Positions 12,501-18,293 of a DNA stretch of 64,000 nucleotides are shown here, piece by piece. Below the pieces are notes generated by a model. The model saw nothing but the letters and a program-made list of their open reading frames with translations, had not been told where the DNA came from and did not search any database. Position 1 is the first letter of the stretch. Each line of letters begins with the position of its first letter. The position numbers were made by a program, and so were the translations under genes. This stretch comes from Archangium lipolyticum (GTDB lineage: Bacteria; Myxococcota; Myxococcia; Myxococcales; Myxococcaceae): assembly GCF_024623785.1 (NCBI RefSeq), contig NZ_JANKBZ010000001.1:186001-250000 (forward strand), written 5' to 3'.

Positions 12501-15375
12501 GGGTGGCCGTCACCGCGCTTCCCAGAGGACTGCCCTGGTACATGGCCTGGGCCTCCAAGGTGTAGGTGCCGGCGTGGGTCGCCACCCAGGACACCGTTCC
12601 CGGCAGCGTCTGCCCGGAGGAGATGGGTTGCAGGTCCGCTGGCAGCGTCAGCAGACGCACCCCATCCGCCGCCACCACTCGGACCTCCACCCGCCCCCCG
12701 CTCAGCCCGGTCGTTCCCGTATTGGAGACCTCGAACGCGATGGGGACGGTGGTGTTCTGTTTCGTAGTGGGGACGTTGTCGCGCAGCTCTACTCCCGGCA
12801 GCTGGAGGGCCTTCACCTGGAGGCCCACGGTGGCCTCCGCCTCCACCTTCAAGGTAGCGGTGTTGTTGTTGTCCCGAACATCCGTGGACGCGCCCGACCC
12901 CTGCCCGATACGAACCGTCAGCTCGACGGGATACGGTCCGCCCGGGATGACCACCGGGATCGACACCGGGACGTCCTTCGTCCGGGCCGCCAGATTCCCC
13001 AAGGTGATGCGGTTGAGGACCGTCCCGCCAGCGGAGATCGACACCACCACCCCGCTCGCCGCTGTGAGACCCGCATTGCCCACCAGGGCGGTCACCTGAA
13101 GCTCCTGGGGCAGATGACTCACCTTCTCCGGCGAGGCCTTCACATCCCCGGACACCACGAAGAGATCCACACCGCTCGGCGCCGGATCGACAACGAAATC
13201 CCTGGCCAGGAGGTTGTCGTCCTCACGCATCTCATCGAGGTCGTCCGAGGGGTCGACCTTCACGAACAGCTGGTTCGACCCACCATGACCGCTGGTATCG
13301 AGCAGGATCTGAACCCTGGCGATCGCCCCAGGCTCGAGCGGCGGGATCACCCGCGGAGGAGCGAAGAGAGCGTTCTTCGAGTCGGCGACCTCGACCGTTG
13401 TCCCATCGGAGACGATGAAGCCGGTGTTGCGCACCAGCACTTCCACGGTGGCCCCCGCCCCTTCCGACACGGAGCAGCCGGTGGGTCCCTCCGACACGGA
13501 GCAACCGGGGATCTCCACCTTGGAGATGGTGAGGTTGGGCACCTGCAGCAGCCGGAGCACATGGAGCACCCGTGCGGTCTGGTAGACCGAGCCCTCCCAG
13601 CTGCCATCCGCGAGCTGTTGCGCCTGGAGCGCGGCGATGATCCGCTCGCCATCCTCGGCACCGAGCTTTCCCCAGGCCACCAGGGCCAGGGCGACCTCCG
13701 CGGTCGTGCTCGGTAGATCGAGGTCGTCACGGAAGAGACCATCGATCCCCGCGTGGGCTCCCAGATAGGTGTAACTCGCTTTCACGGCCATGGAGATGGG
13801 ATCCAGCTCCGAGTCCGTCCTGGGACGCCGGGCCAGGAACTGGAGCACCAGCGCGGTCGTCTCGAGCCGGCTCGGACCCCGCTCCAGGGCCGGCCAACCT
13901 CCATCACCGTTCTGATGGGCGAGCAGGTAGGACTCGATCCCCGCGAGCGTGGACTTCAAGGGCTCGCTCTCCCCGCCCCCGGTACTCGTCTCGGTCAGCG
14001 CCAGCCCGACCAGCGCGGTGTCGAGAACGGTCGCGCCATAACCGGGAGCGTAGCCTCGTCCACCCTCCCAGCGAATCCCCAGGGGGTCGGCGTCGTTCGC
14101 GAGCGAGGTGATGCCCTCGGCATCGGGGCGCCAGGCCAATGCGAGCCCCCGCAGGCGGCGTGCCCGCTCGTCGCCATCCCTGGGAGTGCGGTTGGTGAGC
14201 CAGGTCACCGCTCCATCCACCGCGTTCCGGACCCCGTCCTTGCCGTCGAAGAACGCCAGCGCGGCGAGTACCGCCTCCGTCTCGCGGACAGCCGTCTCCG
14301 GATGATCCTGCCAGTGCGCATCGGTCTTGTGATTCAGCAGGTACTGAAGACCTTGCGTCTCACCCACCCAGGAGCCCGTCGGAGCCCGATCCACTCGCTC
14401 GGTCTGCATGAAGGCGCGACCGCGCGTCAGGAAGAAGAACTGATGGGCCCAGGCGGCCCGCACCTTCTCGACATGCTCGAGCTGCTCCGCGCTGGCTTCC
14501 TTCCCTTCTTCGACCAGCAGGATGAAGGCGGCTCGCAAGTCACGAGGGGCCTTCGCCGCCGAGGGCTTCCGCTCGCCGTGCAGGGCGATGAGGTTCTTCA
14601 CCTCGAGCGTGGCCGGAGTGGCGCTGATGGTGGTGCCGTCGACCGGAGGCAGGTCCGTGGCCTGGTGGGGGACCCCGCTCGCAGGTGTGAGCAGCTGGAA
14701 GGGAGGGACCTCCTCGGGCGCCATGAAGCCCATCAGGTACAGGTCGAGCGGCGAGTAGCGCCGCCGTGACTCGACGGCCGTGAAGGTCCCCTGCTCGGAG
14801 GAAGTCGCGTTCTCGTCGTCCCGCCAGTCCGAGCCATAGAGGACCGACGCGTTCGAACTCAGGAAGAAGCTCCAGTGGGCATCGTCATCACCCAGCAGGC
14901 CGAGGCTCTTCCCGACCTCTCCCGACCATTGGTGCGCCACTTCGTGGGCGAGAATCTGCAGCGCATCCTCTTTCGATGTCAGCTTGGAGGCTGGCCGAAG
15001 CGTGCCGATGTCGATGTAGCCCTTGAGCTGCCGGGGACTGTGGAAGAGGGCTCCGCTCTCATCGGGAAGGATGGGCTTCCCGATGCCCTGCACGGAGTTC
15101 CTCACCAGGGTGTGGAGACCCACGGTGTGGAATCCATCCGCGTCAGCCTCGCGCAAGACGGTGTCGAAGCCGGGGAACACCACCAGGAAGTCGTAGGAGT
15201 CCGAGTTCCGTGCGTAGAACGCCTGGGCCACCTTCCGCCGGGCATCCGCCGTCGCGGTGTATTCACCTGGCTTCACCTTCAGGACCGTGACGTTCCCCGT
15301 GTCCGCGAAGGAGAGCGACGACGCGCCCACCAGCAACAGGGCCAGGAATGCACGAACACCGAGTTGTCGGGACAC
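1..15375 (-). CDS. Giant secreted metalloprotease-like/toroid/CARDB/Ig multidomain protein, C-terminus beyond window
   Basis: One open minus frame of about 5125 codons runs off the left edge; every stretch I translated was stop-free. I chose the GTG at 15375 because GGAAGGGG lies 5-6 nt upstream; an in-frame ATG at 15390 has no Shine-Dalgarno. A signal peptide (hydrophobic FLALLLVGASSLSFA) is followed by a zinc-protease-like domain with HEVAHQW (HExxH at residues 144-148) and a downstream DAHWSFF motif. An alpha/alpha toroid (about 330-605) has two QW-type motifs, QNGDGGW (488) and QLADGSW (587). CARDB-like domains start near 610, a FlgD-type Ig domain (SPNGDG) lies near 1203, propeller-like stretches with SPDG motifs near 1290-1650 and 4010-4330, FN3 near 3140-3240, CARDB again from about 4370, and tandem Ig repeats at the edge. 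A secreted or surface role is inferred; substrate and true C-terminus are unknown. Confidence 0.85.
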   Translation of the reverse strand, partial: MSRQLGVRAFLALLLVGASSLSFADTGNVTVLKVKPGEYTATADARRKVAQAFYARNSDSYDFLVVFPGFDTVLREADADGFHTVGLHTLVRNSVQGIGKPILPDESGALFHSPRQLKGYIDIGTLRPASKLTSKEDALQILAHEVAHQWSGEVGKSLGLLGDDDAHWSFFLSSNASVLYGSDWRDDENATSSEQGTFTAVESRRRYSPLDLYLMGFMAPEEVPPFQLLTPASGVPHQATDLPPVDGTTISATPATLEVKNLIALHGERKPSAAKAPRDLRAAFILLVEEGKEASAEQLEHVEKVRAAWAHQFFFLTRGRAFMQTERVDRAPTGSWVGETQGLQYLLNHKTDAHWQDHPETAVRETEAVLAALAFFDGKDGVRNAVDGAVTWLTNRTPRDGDERARRLRGLALAWRPDAEGITSLANDADPLGIRWEGGRGYAPGYGATVLDTALVGLALTETSTGGGESEPLKSTLAGIESYLLAHQNGDGGWPALERGPSRLETTALVLQFLARRPRTDSELDPISMAVKASYTYLGAHAGIDGLFRDDLDLPSTTAEVALALVAWGKLGAEDGERIIAALQAQQLADGSWEGSVYQTARVLHVLRLLQVPNLTISKVEIPGCSVSEGPTGCSVSEGAGATVEVLVRNTGFIVSDGTTVEVADSKNALFAPPRVIPPLEPGAIARVQILLDTSGHGGSNQLFVKVDPSDDLDEMREDDNLLARDFVVDPAPSGVDLFVVSGDVKASPEKVSHLPQELQVTALVGNAGLTAASGVVVSISAGGTVLNRITLGNLAARTKDVPVSIPVVIPGGPYPVELTVRIGQGSGASTDVRDNNNTATLKVEAEATVGLQVKALQLPGVELRDNVPTTKQNTTVPIAFEVSNTGTTGLSGGRVEVRVVAADGVRLLTLPADLQPISSGQTLPGTVSWVATHAGTYTLEAQAMYQGSPLGSAVTATLRVEPSNDPDLQLGTDAISTNPQPTLEGKRADIHVRVRNTGASAGQFKVELFQGSVTGPLIGSATVDGLAEGASEVLTFDFTPPTADPHVLVVRVDGDDQVKEFNENNNISALEITPRSIPDLVLTEGDIVPSNSFPQAGDAVSVTVSVYNRGEQPSLPTQVHLYRGAPRPDGSNLIGQAPLVAVQEGAREKVVIPWSTSSLSGAQTLVAIVNRDGLFKEQSTNNNRAERQVLMQTGAVALSEPYISPNGDGVKESTGIFYRLSEGHGPSKVVVTARDGTQVRKFEVPKSSAPSVSVVWDGKDEAGGVVKDGEYRLVVFASAGDGQDQIGAATVVVDTNGIQIDDVGNQALSRHSFFQDMGDLVRAMPDDSGLVYFGASESTGICGFYIQPFLGGDPELFAQLGVAGAGYCNIELFDFAVSPDGNSIAYTQHNPSTGHDELRRIYRGETTPSTLVWSYSSEYIVIDPIRFQADSQRVWYVWNPSNIVSSSRQIRSVDVREGLASVRTEVSASYTRSGETIYDKGVINGFQLSPDGRRVAVSVLHPDSMFSCMNSVDLATPTRSSLLECQYRELVRDSGWVDGGRAFFIGRFAQEFFDGGLYRNVGEQWVLHDVESGVRKELTTSPFTKTSFALSPRGDAVVSMGSGPPGGVTLGVTEPIVDGTPREFARVPGVKDVGLEWSPRGTFLHGRVSGESTYWAMHHLENLSAWIQASRPLGSSAISFRGTATDLNFDSYAIAVRPLGSTSEPVVVAQRRVPVIDGQLATWNPPGPGFYEVILTVTDKAGNSATRTTKAIWSDAASAIANLSADPVIFSPDNDNILDRLTVKYEVTSPTSDEFVVTNTRTGQQVHTFVDAPRATKGFHEFTWDGKVGNTRIDDGDYLISAARASAAFVVDTEDPVVHIAPGQQLPRVNERSILINSATTLAYPPEGRPVEIPSVQVWVASRTEEKHPEDEALEAVSETDSVAIKRDHGFNAKTGDVMWSVLPEELRGSQVRIRARDMAGNTGESPRVIVPERLFLTGIGEASTFDSGGTLIHDGRTIPRIDLLRRVQNEILVDHLGLPDPTAAINPSSFTFKPQRYAFALANTVGVPIVSYAVSYPSPVTGATVVDYTNVEMLAEDAIVWDASTLPVRAFDLQIIATDATGRVFSTKVPFVPGALVDTCMAYKGGAEVATITTSLARGIPRDEELDSGAMLEFIPYGGTTSEIRVPVALGSVVIDKNLRYTTEVPTQGLTKCLYTVSLQGKRIDKSDVEGSGILNVCGLIDLEAAAGSSQQSLSLVETFRKPVQSVEVYVTDEDTGLSRLVRTLPGFDGLAAEVPLPGLSCGERNRLRFVAKLADGTVLDSARDEQTMLDLCEERAPECTQIDINIKRRADAAVCASQSAIYDVSVQASTDVPGGWQKLEAWLITPTEKRVKPLELTRNPSGTLWTKDVPTEDADLQEGEFLVEIIGTTARGTRHRRVSTPNGSSVIVDRTPALFTLSVPASGEQFCPVASNLSNGTQGATFDFKGLLSDQWLEFAELEIRSTGSNEAMTLPLFHEPSPEWTFINGSLGKMDAAKLPPGSYTLTGFARDASGGSVCLTPRPRIFHVSDSIHLDALTVAPVLFNPGPYGTDHKETRVSYSLDAPGNVTVYAISETGNRSEILPTGEQSTRLDGGFFWDGSVKGGEVLLDGKYTLQAVAVDACGRQSVKSTQVVIDTTRPVARIDAPVAGASVGSVIQVTGQATDVNFKSYSLLFEGHDTAFSSEVSATGMLGTVSTAGLGVGEHTLVLRVEDQVGLISEAKVKVQVQPGSVIAGFSLTPDLISPIQEGKTVVATIALRQRATVELQIETNDGSLKRLYGPILMDPLPSSTKEVLPSERFDDLRLNVDRDYEVKLIATAEGSALTETAIARLAIDRTPPKLEVTAPMAGSRVPGRGDVVGLVSDPHLTKWAVTYGLSEPGVEIGSGHQARAANSTLAHFEGLPDGNQRIMLTAWDGAGNSSSFPVSFISDSTPPRIAFLYPLEGEYLSSEQLTGSKMVGGRVSGEDLSEVMLSAESGASSQEIGKLVSPVEGDVQFPWSLATEGRVTLVWTARDLAGNDAQARISVVVDNTKPDAQLTAAEVGASSIKFKGTARDTNLERYTLELASGSSTGALLFSEIASGTASVESGVLGELPVLPADGVYTARLTVLDRAGNSRQSSPFEFVVDTQPPTPPELLVSVKPGRRVELAWSESSDASGIKQYKLKRASGAGSFKEVATLSGTTLSYVDALTANGSYRYVVVAVDQNNLESAPSNEESADVNMPVVSISKPATGTVVGGRVEVMGSAYAVENFKEYRLLLGEGPAPTAFTPVLSSSRVVSSHALLGTIDLSNKTEGSSWTIQLEAEDTHGNVARTKVTVSVDNVAPNRPQWASGTPSISGSNVTLSWVRNSEEDLAGYLLFRNGAPVKPSDVSSPTGPEDYLLTSETYFDKDVPYGTPIYELQAMDRAGNLSERSEPKSVTLNARTPVAELVSPPSMARISGKVALEAKVNGFDVTQVLFEARAGSETAFTRLGVVKSPPFTLEIDSERFSSDAVEVRAVASDASGVDPAPVSAYYFRGTSPIAPVPVLRAQGSDIYVDWTDSNPADKVVGHFVTRAGMHLPGFIGVRPIAETIVAGSGNGTAAYDENQSTSWVSTAPEHRRWEMQLRDAVLVEEISASSASSASDQRASLWVKVRGLWVLLAKNHDPSTSVTLTPPLEVQAVAYDLTPASSSNTVGLTEVSLETLPFITGPRPILDPLQLSNGTREYTVTAVSPFGLTTDGKGFITTYTPSLDALASDVVPTPSVVVKGSLYPSSPLPSQATLQVFRSQTPEPLLVAEGSVGWDGRFEISTPLVPGENTLFVRARYPADNVSADSAPLKVNRQSPPTIRLTANESSTSQVDFKIAVEGDGAAFVKRYEVIRVRGSTEEKRFSLPAVPPPPGFSENGLSNGLYRYTVVALYEGGLEAATSNTLLFEVKPPASEIPEAPRLVSPTRAGSPVTVATLVNTISGLTSPDTTVELFVNGRSAGTVTPEGSASRAVSTALPLKNTPSGYYSLSNDGSAIAYRFTSTTSSGSTPAIGVEDLSTHDVKVLTLSDVQFSGTPFLSPDKTRVAITATCRIATGALCSGAIDKTVLLVGEVASNTWRKVAATSPERITAVAWSPDSARVAYSTIKENSGPVLAVGSVVEPERILASFMCAGWAASATWSGDKRVIAISSGMVSGLLEWDIDKTNPADPCDPSARRTLLSSSSIEYDMRYGTLVVSPDRTQILVQADMTGSGTKSLYLVDTEGPTPTFRKLSSSGSVSSATFSWDSTRVAYKAAGQLMIHELDTGDSDGKPVGALDSTGQLLWTPGGDLLQFTAANTEPLLPPSRLEWGVPFTFTHVTLDRGPNRLVAIARSLAGTQSPGSKPIDVFVDTTRLPDLSIRAAVQPAIPRVGESAQAAVTVTNGGGSPVSGVKVTVSVLGSDGSIRSSRPVTLSGTLAPGATSAAFVPIDISGLSGGQELLAVVDPEQLIQESNRGNNQERVPFVIAGDSGISMGVHLSRRTLQADDTTTATVSVVNTGAATSVAVEVALEDDKGTRVRTLGADELFSPLGADGRESFDRSADALGLLAGTYKIVATARVAGSVVSTAHALLEILPDQGASLALSPSRSKYISGEPVDLMARVVNLSSNALLSGAVIALEVKNAEGFVLETLSLDLRQALTPGASASQVVLLATRPVPGTYSATARLQLDGSVLATSETSFVVEGRVDVQGAVAVVDAAGSPPVVPSGKEASIQLRVKNDGTVPAESLVVFVHVVDEGSVSSAPVKTERVPVGTLAPGASWTHILKVPTTGLMPRTHAVSLTATWAGAAETSLSSTSFRVGDTSVPVITSANLSDGMFVREEVLVSLQVVDDHSGVANVSALVDGTTTVALALVPGTTPLNGTWRARIPLGSEGPHLLRFTAVDKDGNDGGSKPEPRNPRSFTVVRDTQRPGIDISGVEHGGFYASVVSPVVVVSDTNLSGAVITLDGVPFVPGTSVGTDGPHRLRVEAHDKAGNSSSESIDFVVDRNKPVISVMGVSDGAVLAGPVTPVVEVVDSHLATKSILLDGLEWVPGTAVVAQGSHGLVVEAADHAGNSSSVSVSFIIDDEPPSIAITGVVNGGSYKDAVTPVVTISDMNLV

Positions 15376-15472
15376 GACGACCCCTTCCATGGGTGAAGCG
15401 TCCCCTATAGGAGATCTGTCAGCTACAGGACAAGCAACCCGTGACGTGACACAATCCGGCGGGTAGACCCCC

Positions 15473-15494
15473 GGCGCGTTCAATTGAAAGCGCC
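15473..15494. promoter_or_regulatory. 22-bp dyad in divergent intergenic region (putative operator)
   Basis: A nearly perfect palindrome with GGCGC and GCGCC outer arms and a perfect TTCAATTGAA core lies between the divergent giant secreted-protein gene and the SurA-like lipoprotein gene, 21 bp before the latter. Its position would allow one regulator to control both genes. The binding protein is unknown. Confidence 0.4.
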
Positions 15495-15515
15495 GCTTAA
15501 GATCGAAATCACATC

Positions 15516-16118
15516 ATGAAATCCATGAAGCTCTCCCGGGGCGCCGTTTCCCTCCTGTTACTGGTTTCCGCCTGCAAGGGGTCCAGCTCCGGCGAGACAC
15601 AGAAGCAGGATCCGGTCGTGGCACGAGTGGGTGACAGCACCATCACCGTCCAAGAACTCAAGACCCGGCTCGATGAACAGCCACCCGCCATTCGCGCCCG
15701 CTACACCACGGCCGAGCGGAAGAAGGAGTTTCTCGAGAACCAGATCCGCGTCGAATTGCTCGCGCAGGAGGCTCGAAAGCAGGGGCTGGACAAGGATCCC
15801 GACGTCCTGGCCTCCCTCGAGCGGCTGATGGTCCAGAAGCTCCTCCAGAAGCATGCCGCGACACTCGAGAATCAGCCCGTGAGCGAGGCGGAGCTCCAGA
15901 AGTACTACCAAGAGCATCTCTCGGACTTTGAGAATGCTGACGGCACGCTGACCTTCGACATGGTCCGCTCTCGCATCGAGGCCCGCCTCAAGATGGAGCG
16001 GCGCTCGCGGGCCGTCGACGACCTCGTCGCCAATCTCAAGAAGAGCACCCCCATCGAGATCGATGACAAGGTATTGGAGCAGCTCGACGTCCAGGGAGCT
16101 GCTTCCAAGGTGCCGTGA
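15516..16118 (+). CDS. SurA-N-like chaperone lipoprotein without a parvulin domain
   Basis: A 200-residue protein with a short signal sequence and lipobox (LLLVSACKG), so probably lipid-anchored in the envelope. After it come VVARVGDSTITVQELKTRL and long charged helices with the KKEFLENQIRVELLAQEA pattern typical of the N-terminal chaperone domain of SurA/PrsA/PpiD proteins. The usual parvulin peptidyl-prolyl isomerase domain is absent: the chain passes from SEAELQKYYQEH straight into the C-terminal helix (SRIEARLKMERR). A periplasmic holdase role is inferred. It diverges from the giant secreted-protein gene across about 140 bp, which suggests, but does not prove, that it assists that protein. 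No strong Shine-Dalgarno is seen; an alternative ATG lies at 15528. Confidence 0.75.
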   Translation: MKSMKLSRGAVSLLLLVSACKGSSSGETQKQDPVVARVGDSTITVQELKTRLDEQPPAIRARYTTAERKKEFLENQIRVELLAQEARKQGLDKDPDVLASLERLMVQKLLQKHAATLENQPVSEAELQKYYQEHLSDFENADGTLTFDMVRSRIEARLKMERRSRAVDDLVANLKKSTPIEIDDKVLEQLDVQGAASKVP

Positions 16119-16128
16119 GGGAAGCGAG

Positions 16129-16170
16129 GGAAGACCCTCACCCCAGCCCTCTCCCAGAGGGAGAGGGGGC
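16129..16170 (+). repeat. Intergenic palindromic repeat, copy 1 of 4
   Basis: The element starts GGAAGACCCTCACCCC and contains the perfect inverted repeat CCCTCTCCC / GGGAGAGGG separated by AGA. It fills the space between the convergent SurA-like gene (stop 16118) and the SPFH gene (stop 16180), where the hairpin could act as a bidirectional terminator. The other copies are at 50244, 59311 and 62203. Confidence 0.85.
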
Positions 16171-16179
16171 ATGACACGG

Positions 16180-17241
16180 TCACTGCCCGCCGTTCGCCGA
16201 GCTCTGCGCGCTCTTGCTCACCGCGTACTGTGAGAGGATCTGGTTCATGTCCATCGTCTGAAGCGTGGCGCCACCGCGCCCGCTGGGCATGAAGATGATC
16301 TGCTTGCCTTGAAGTGCCTCGGCGATGCGCAGCTTCACCATCGTCCGGCCTCCCGCTCCCGCCAGCGCCTCGTTCTCCTTGGCGATGCCCTTCGACTTCG
16401 CCTCGGCCTCCTTGAGGATCGCCGTCGCCTCGTTGGTGGCCCGCACCAGCTCCGCGTCCGCCGCCAGCTTCGTCTGCTCCAGCTCGCCCTGCGCCTGGGC
16501 GATCTTCTGTGACACCGTGCCCTTGGCCGACTCCAGGTTGCGCTTGGCCTCCTCCGCCGCCGCCTGAGCCTCCGAGCGCAGCTTCTCCGCCGTCTGCTCC
16601 GCCAGCTTCTTCTCCCGAATCACCTTCTCGTACTCGGGATTGAAGCGGTGCTCCTGCAGGATCACCTGCTCCACGATGACCCCCTCGGGCGCGAGCGCCT
16701 CCTCCATCAGCTTGCGCGCGTTCTCCGCCGCCGCGAAACGCTTGTCCGCGGTGTAGAAGTCCTCCGAGCGCAGCACGTTCAACGCGTCCCGCACCAGCGC
16801 TCGTGTCGCCGGCCGCATCAGCCGGTTCTCCACGTCCAGGGTGGAGCGCCCCACCTTCTGGACCAGGTGCGGCGCCTTCGCCGGATCGATCCGCCAGGCC
16901 ACCGTCACGTCCACCGCGATGTCGTTGCCGTCCACCGTCTTGAACTCGATGTCGTCGCTCCGGCCCTTCTCCTCATCCCCCTTTATCCGCATCCGCAGGT
17001 TCTGCAGCTTCGTCTCGAAGGTGTTCCAGTCCGTGGAGAACGGCGGGAAGAAGAAGTACGTCGCGCCCGGCGCGTACGTCTCCGCCTGCACGCCTCGCGA
17101 GCCCACCAGCGTGAACTTCCGCGTGAGCACGCCCACCTCGTTCGAGTCCGTCGAGTGGCACGCGCATCCCTGCACCACCGGCAGCGCCAGCAGCACGAAC
17201 AGCCCCAGCATCCTCAAGTCCATGCGCGTCATGGTCTTCAC
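16180..17241 (-). CDS. SPFH/band 7 domain lipoprotein-like protein (second of an HflK/HflC-like pair)
   Basis: 353 residues. The N-terminus is hydrophobic (LFVLLALPVVQGCACHS) with a Cys that could be a lipid attachment site, though Q at -2 is unusual. The SPFH core spans about residues 35-210 and includes VDGNDIAVDVTVAWRIDPA and the VEQVILQEHRFNPEYEKVI pattern. It is followed by a long Ala/Glu-rich coiled coil (215-310) and a C-terminal GKQIIFMPSG segment typical of prohibitin/HflC-like proteins. Such proteins form ring or cage scaffolds at membranes and modulate proteases. The GTG start overlaps the upstream SPFH gene's TGA (GTGA), indicating translational coupling; an ATG at 17232 is an alternative. 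Confidence 0.85.
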   Translation of the reverse strand: MKTMTRMDLRMLGLFVLLALPVVQGCACHSTDSNEVGVLTRKFTLVGSRGVQAETYAPGATYFFFPPFSTDWNTFETKLQNLRMRIKGDEEKGRSDDIEFKTVDGNDIAVDVTVAWRIDPAKAPHLVQKVGRSTLDVENRLMRPATRALVRDALNVLRSEDFYTADKRFAAAENARKLMEEALAPEGVIVEQVILQEHRFNPEYEKVIREKKLAEQTAEKLRSEAQAAAEEAKRNLESAKGTVSQKIAQAQGELEQTKLAADAELVRATNEATAILKEAEAKSKGIAKENEALAGAGGRTMVKLRIAEALQGKQIIFMPSGRGGATLQTMDMNQILSQYAVSKSAQSSANGGQ

Positions 17242-18293
17242 ATCCCCTTCACGTCGAAGCGCTTGAGCGCCGCGTTGAGATCCAGCGGATTCACCCCACC
17301 CTCCCCGTCCGTGGGCACCACGATGACCTGCGTGCCGTCCAGCACGTCCGCCATCTTCAGGCCCACCATGTTCTCGCTGCCCGCGCCGCGCAGCGCCACG
17401 TTCTCCAGCTCGATCCCCTTCGCCCTGGCCAGCTTCACCACCAGGTCGCCCTGCGCCGCCTGGGTGCGCCGGTACAGCTCCGCCTCCGAGCGAAGCTTGG
17501 CCACCTCCGCGTCTCCGCGCGCCAGCTCCACCTGCACCTTCGCCTGGCCCTCGGCGATGATCCGGTTCTTGTCCGCCTCGGCCTGCGCCGCCGCGGTCTC
17601 CGCCATGTTCTTGAAGACCGACTGGTCCTGGATCTTCCGCTGCTCGATCGCCTGCTGGTAGCGCGAGTCGTACCGGTACTGGCGCAGCAGCACGTGCGTC
17701 ACCTTGATGCCCTTGGGCTCCAGCTCCGTGGTCAACAGCTTCTGCGCCTGGGCCACGGCCTTGTCGCGCCGGTCTCCCTTGTAGAAGTCATCCGCGTCCA
17801 TCTCGCCCAGCGTCCGCCGCAGCACCTGCTCCGCGCGCGGAATCACCGCCGAGTCCTCGTACAGCCTCCCCGGGCCAATCTGGGTGATGACCCTGTACGG
17901 ATCCTCGATGCGGTAGAGCACCGTCACATCCGCCGAGACCGTGTACCCCTCGGACGTCTGGATCCGGATGGCCCGCACCACCCGGTGGTCCGCGCCCTCG
18001 CCCACCTCGGCCGAGTTGTCCGCCATCTCCAGCAACTGCAAATCACTGGGGAACAGGTGCATGCGCTCCGCACCCGGTGTCACCCAGTGCAGGCCCGGCC
18101 CGTATACCTTCTCGCGGATGCCCTTCTCTCCACCGAGGATGACCTGCTTCACCCCCATCTGGTACGGCCGCACGTAGACGGTGCACACGTTGTACGCGAA
18201 GAGGCTCGCGAAGAACGCCACCCCCAGGGGCCACAGCACCCGCGTCCTGGGCTGCTTCAGGGCCGCGAGGATCTGCTCTCCCGATAGCTTCAT
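17238..18293 (-). CDS. SPFH/band 7 domain membrane protein (first of an HflK/HflC-like pair)
   Basis: 351 residues from the ATG at 18293, preceded by AAAGGAG at good spacing and overlapping the upstream gene's stop (ATGA). One N-terminal membrane helix (VLWPLGVAFFASLFAYNVC) is followed by an SPFH domain: RPYQMGVKQVILGG, VYGPGLHWVTPG, TVSADVTVLYRIEDPYRV and KVTHVLLRQYRYDSRYQQAI. A coiled coil of about 80 residues and a DGTQVIVVPTDG end segment close the protein. It is similar in layout to the next gene, so the two probably form a hetero-oligomer as HflK/HflC or prohibitin pairs do. An in-frame extension of about 100 codons upstream has no matching sequence character and is not part of the gene. 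Confidence 0.88.
   Translation of the reverse strand: MKLSGEQILAALKQPRTRVLWPLGVAFFASLFAYNVCTVYVRPYQMGVKQVILGGEKGIREKVYGPGLHWVTPGAERMHLFPSDLQLLEMADNSAEVGEGADHRVVRAIRIQTSEGYTVSADVTVLYRIEDPYRVITQIGPGRLYEDSAVIPRAEQVLRRTLGEMDADDFYKGDRRDKAVAQAQKLLTTELEPKGIKVTHVLLRQYRYDSRYQQAIEQRKIQDQSVFKNMAETAAAQAEADKNRIIAEGQAKVQVELARGDAEVAKLRSEAELYRRTQAAQGDLVVKLARAKGIELENVALRGAGSENMVGLKMADVLDGTQVIVVPTDGEGGVNPLDLNAALKRFDVKGM

Noticed and set aside
142-14769. Many long frames on the plus strand and other minus frames across the first 15 kb
   Set aside because: They are rich in His, Arg, Gly and Ala in the way expected of shadows of a high-GC gene, and they conflict with the continuous domain-bearing frame of the giant protein.
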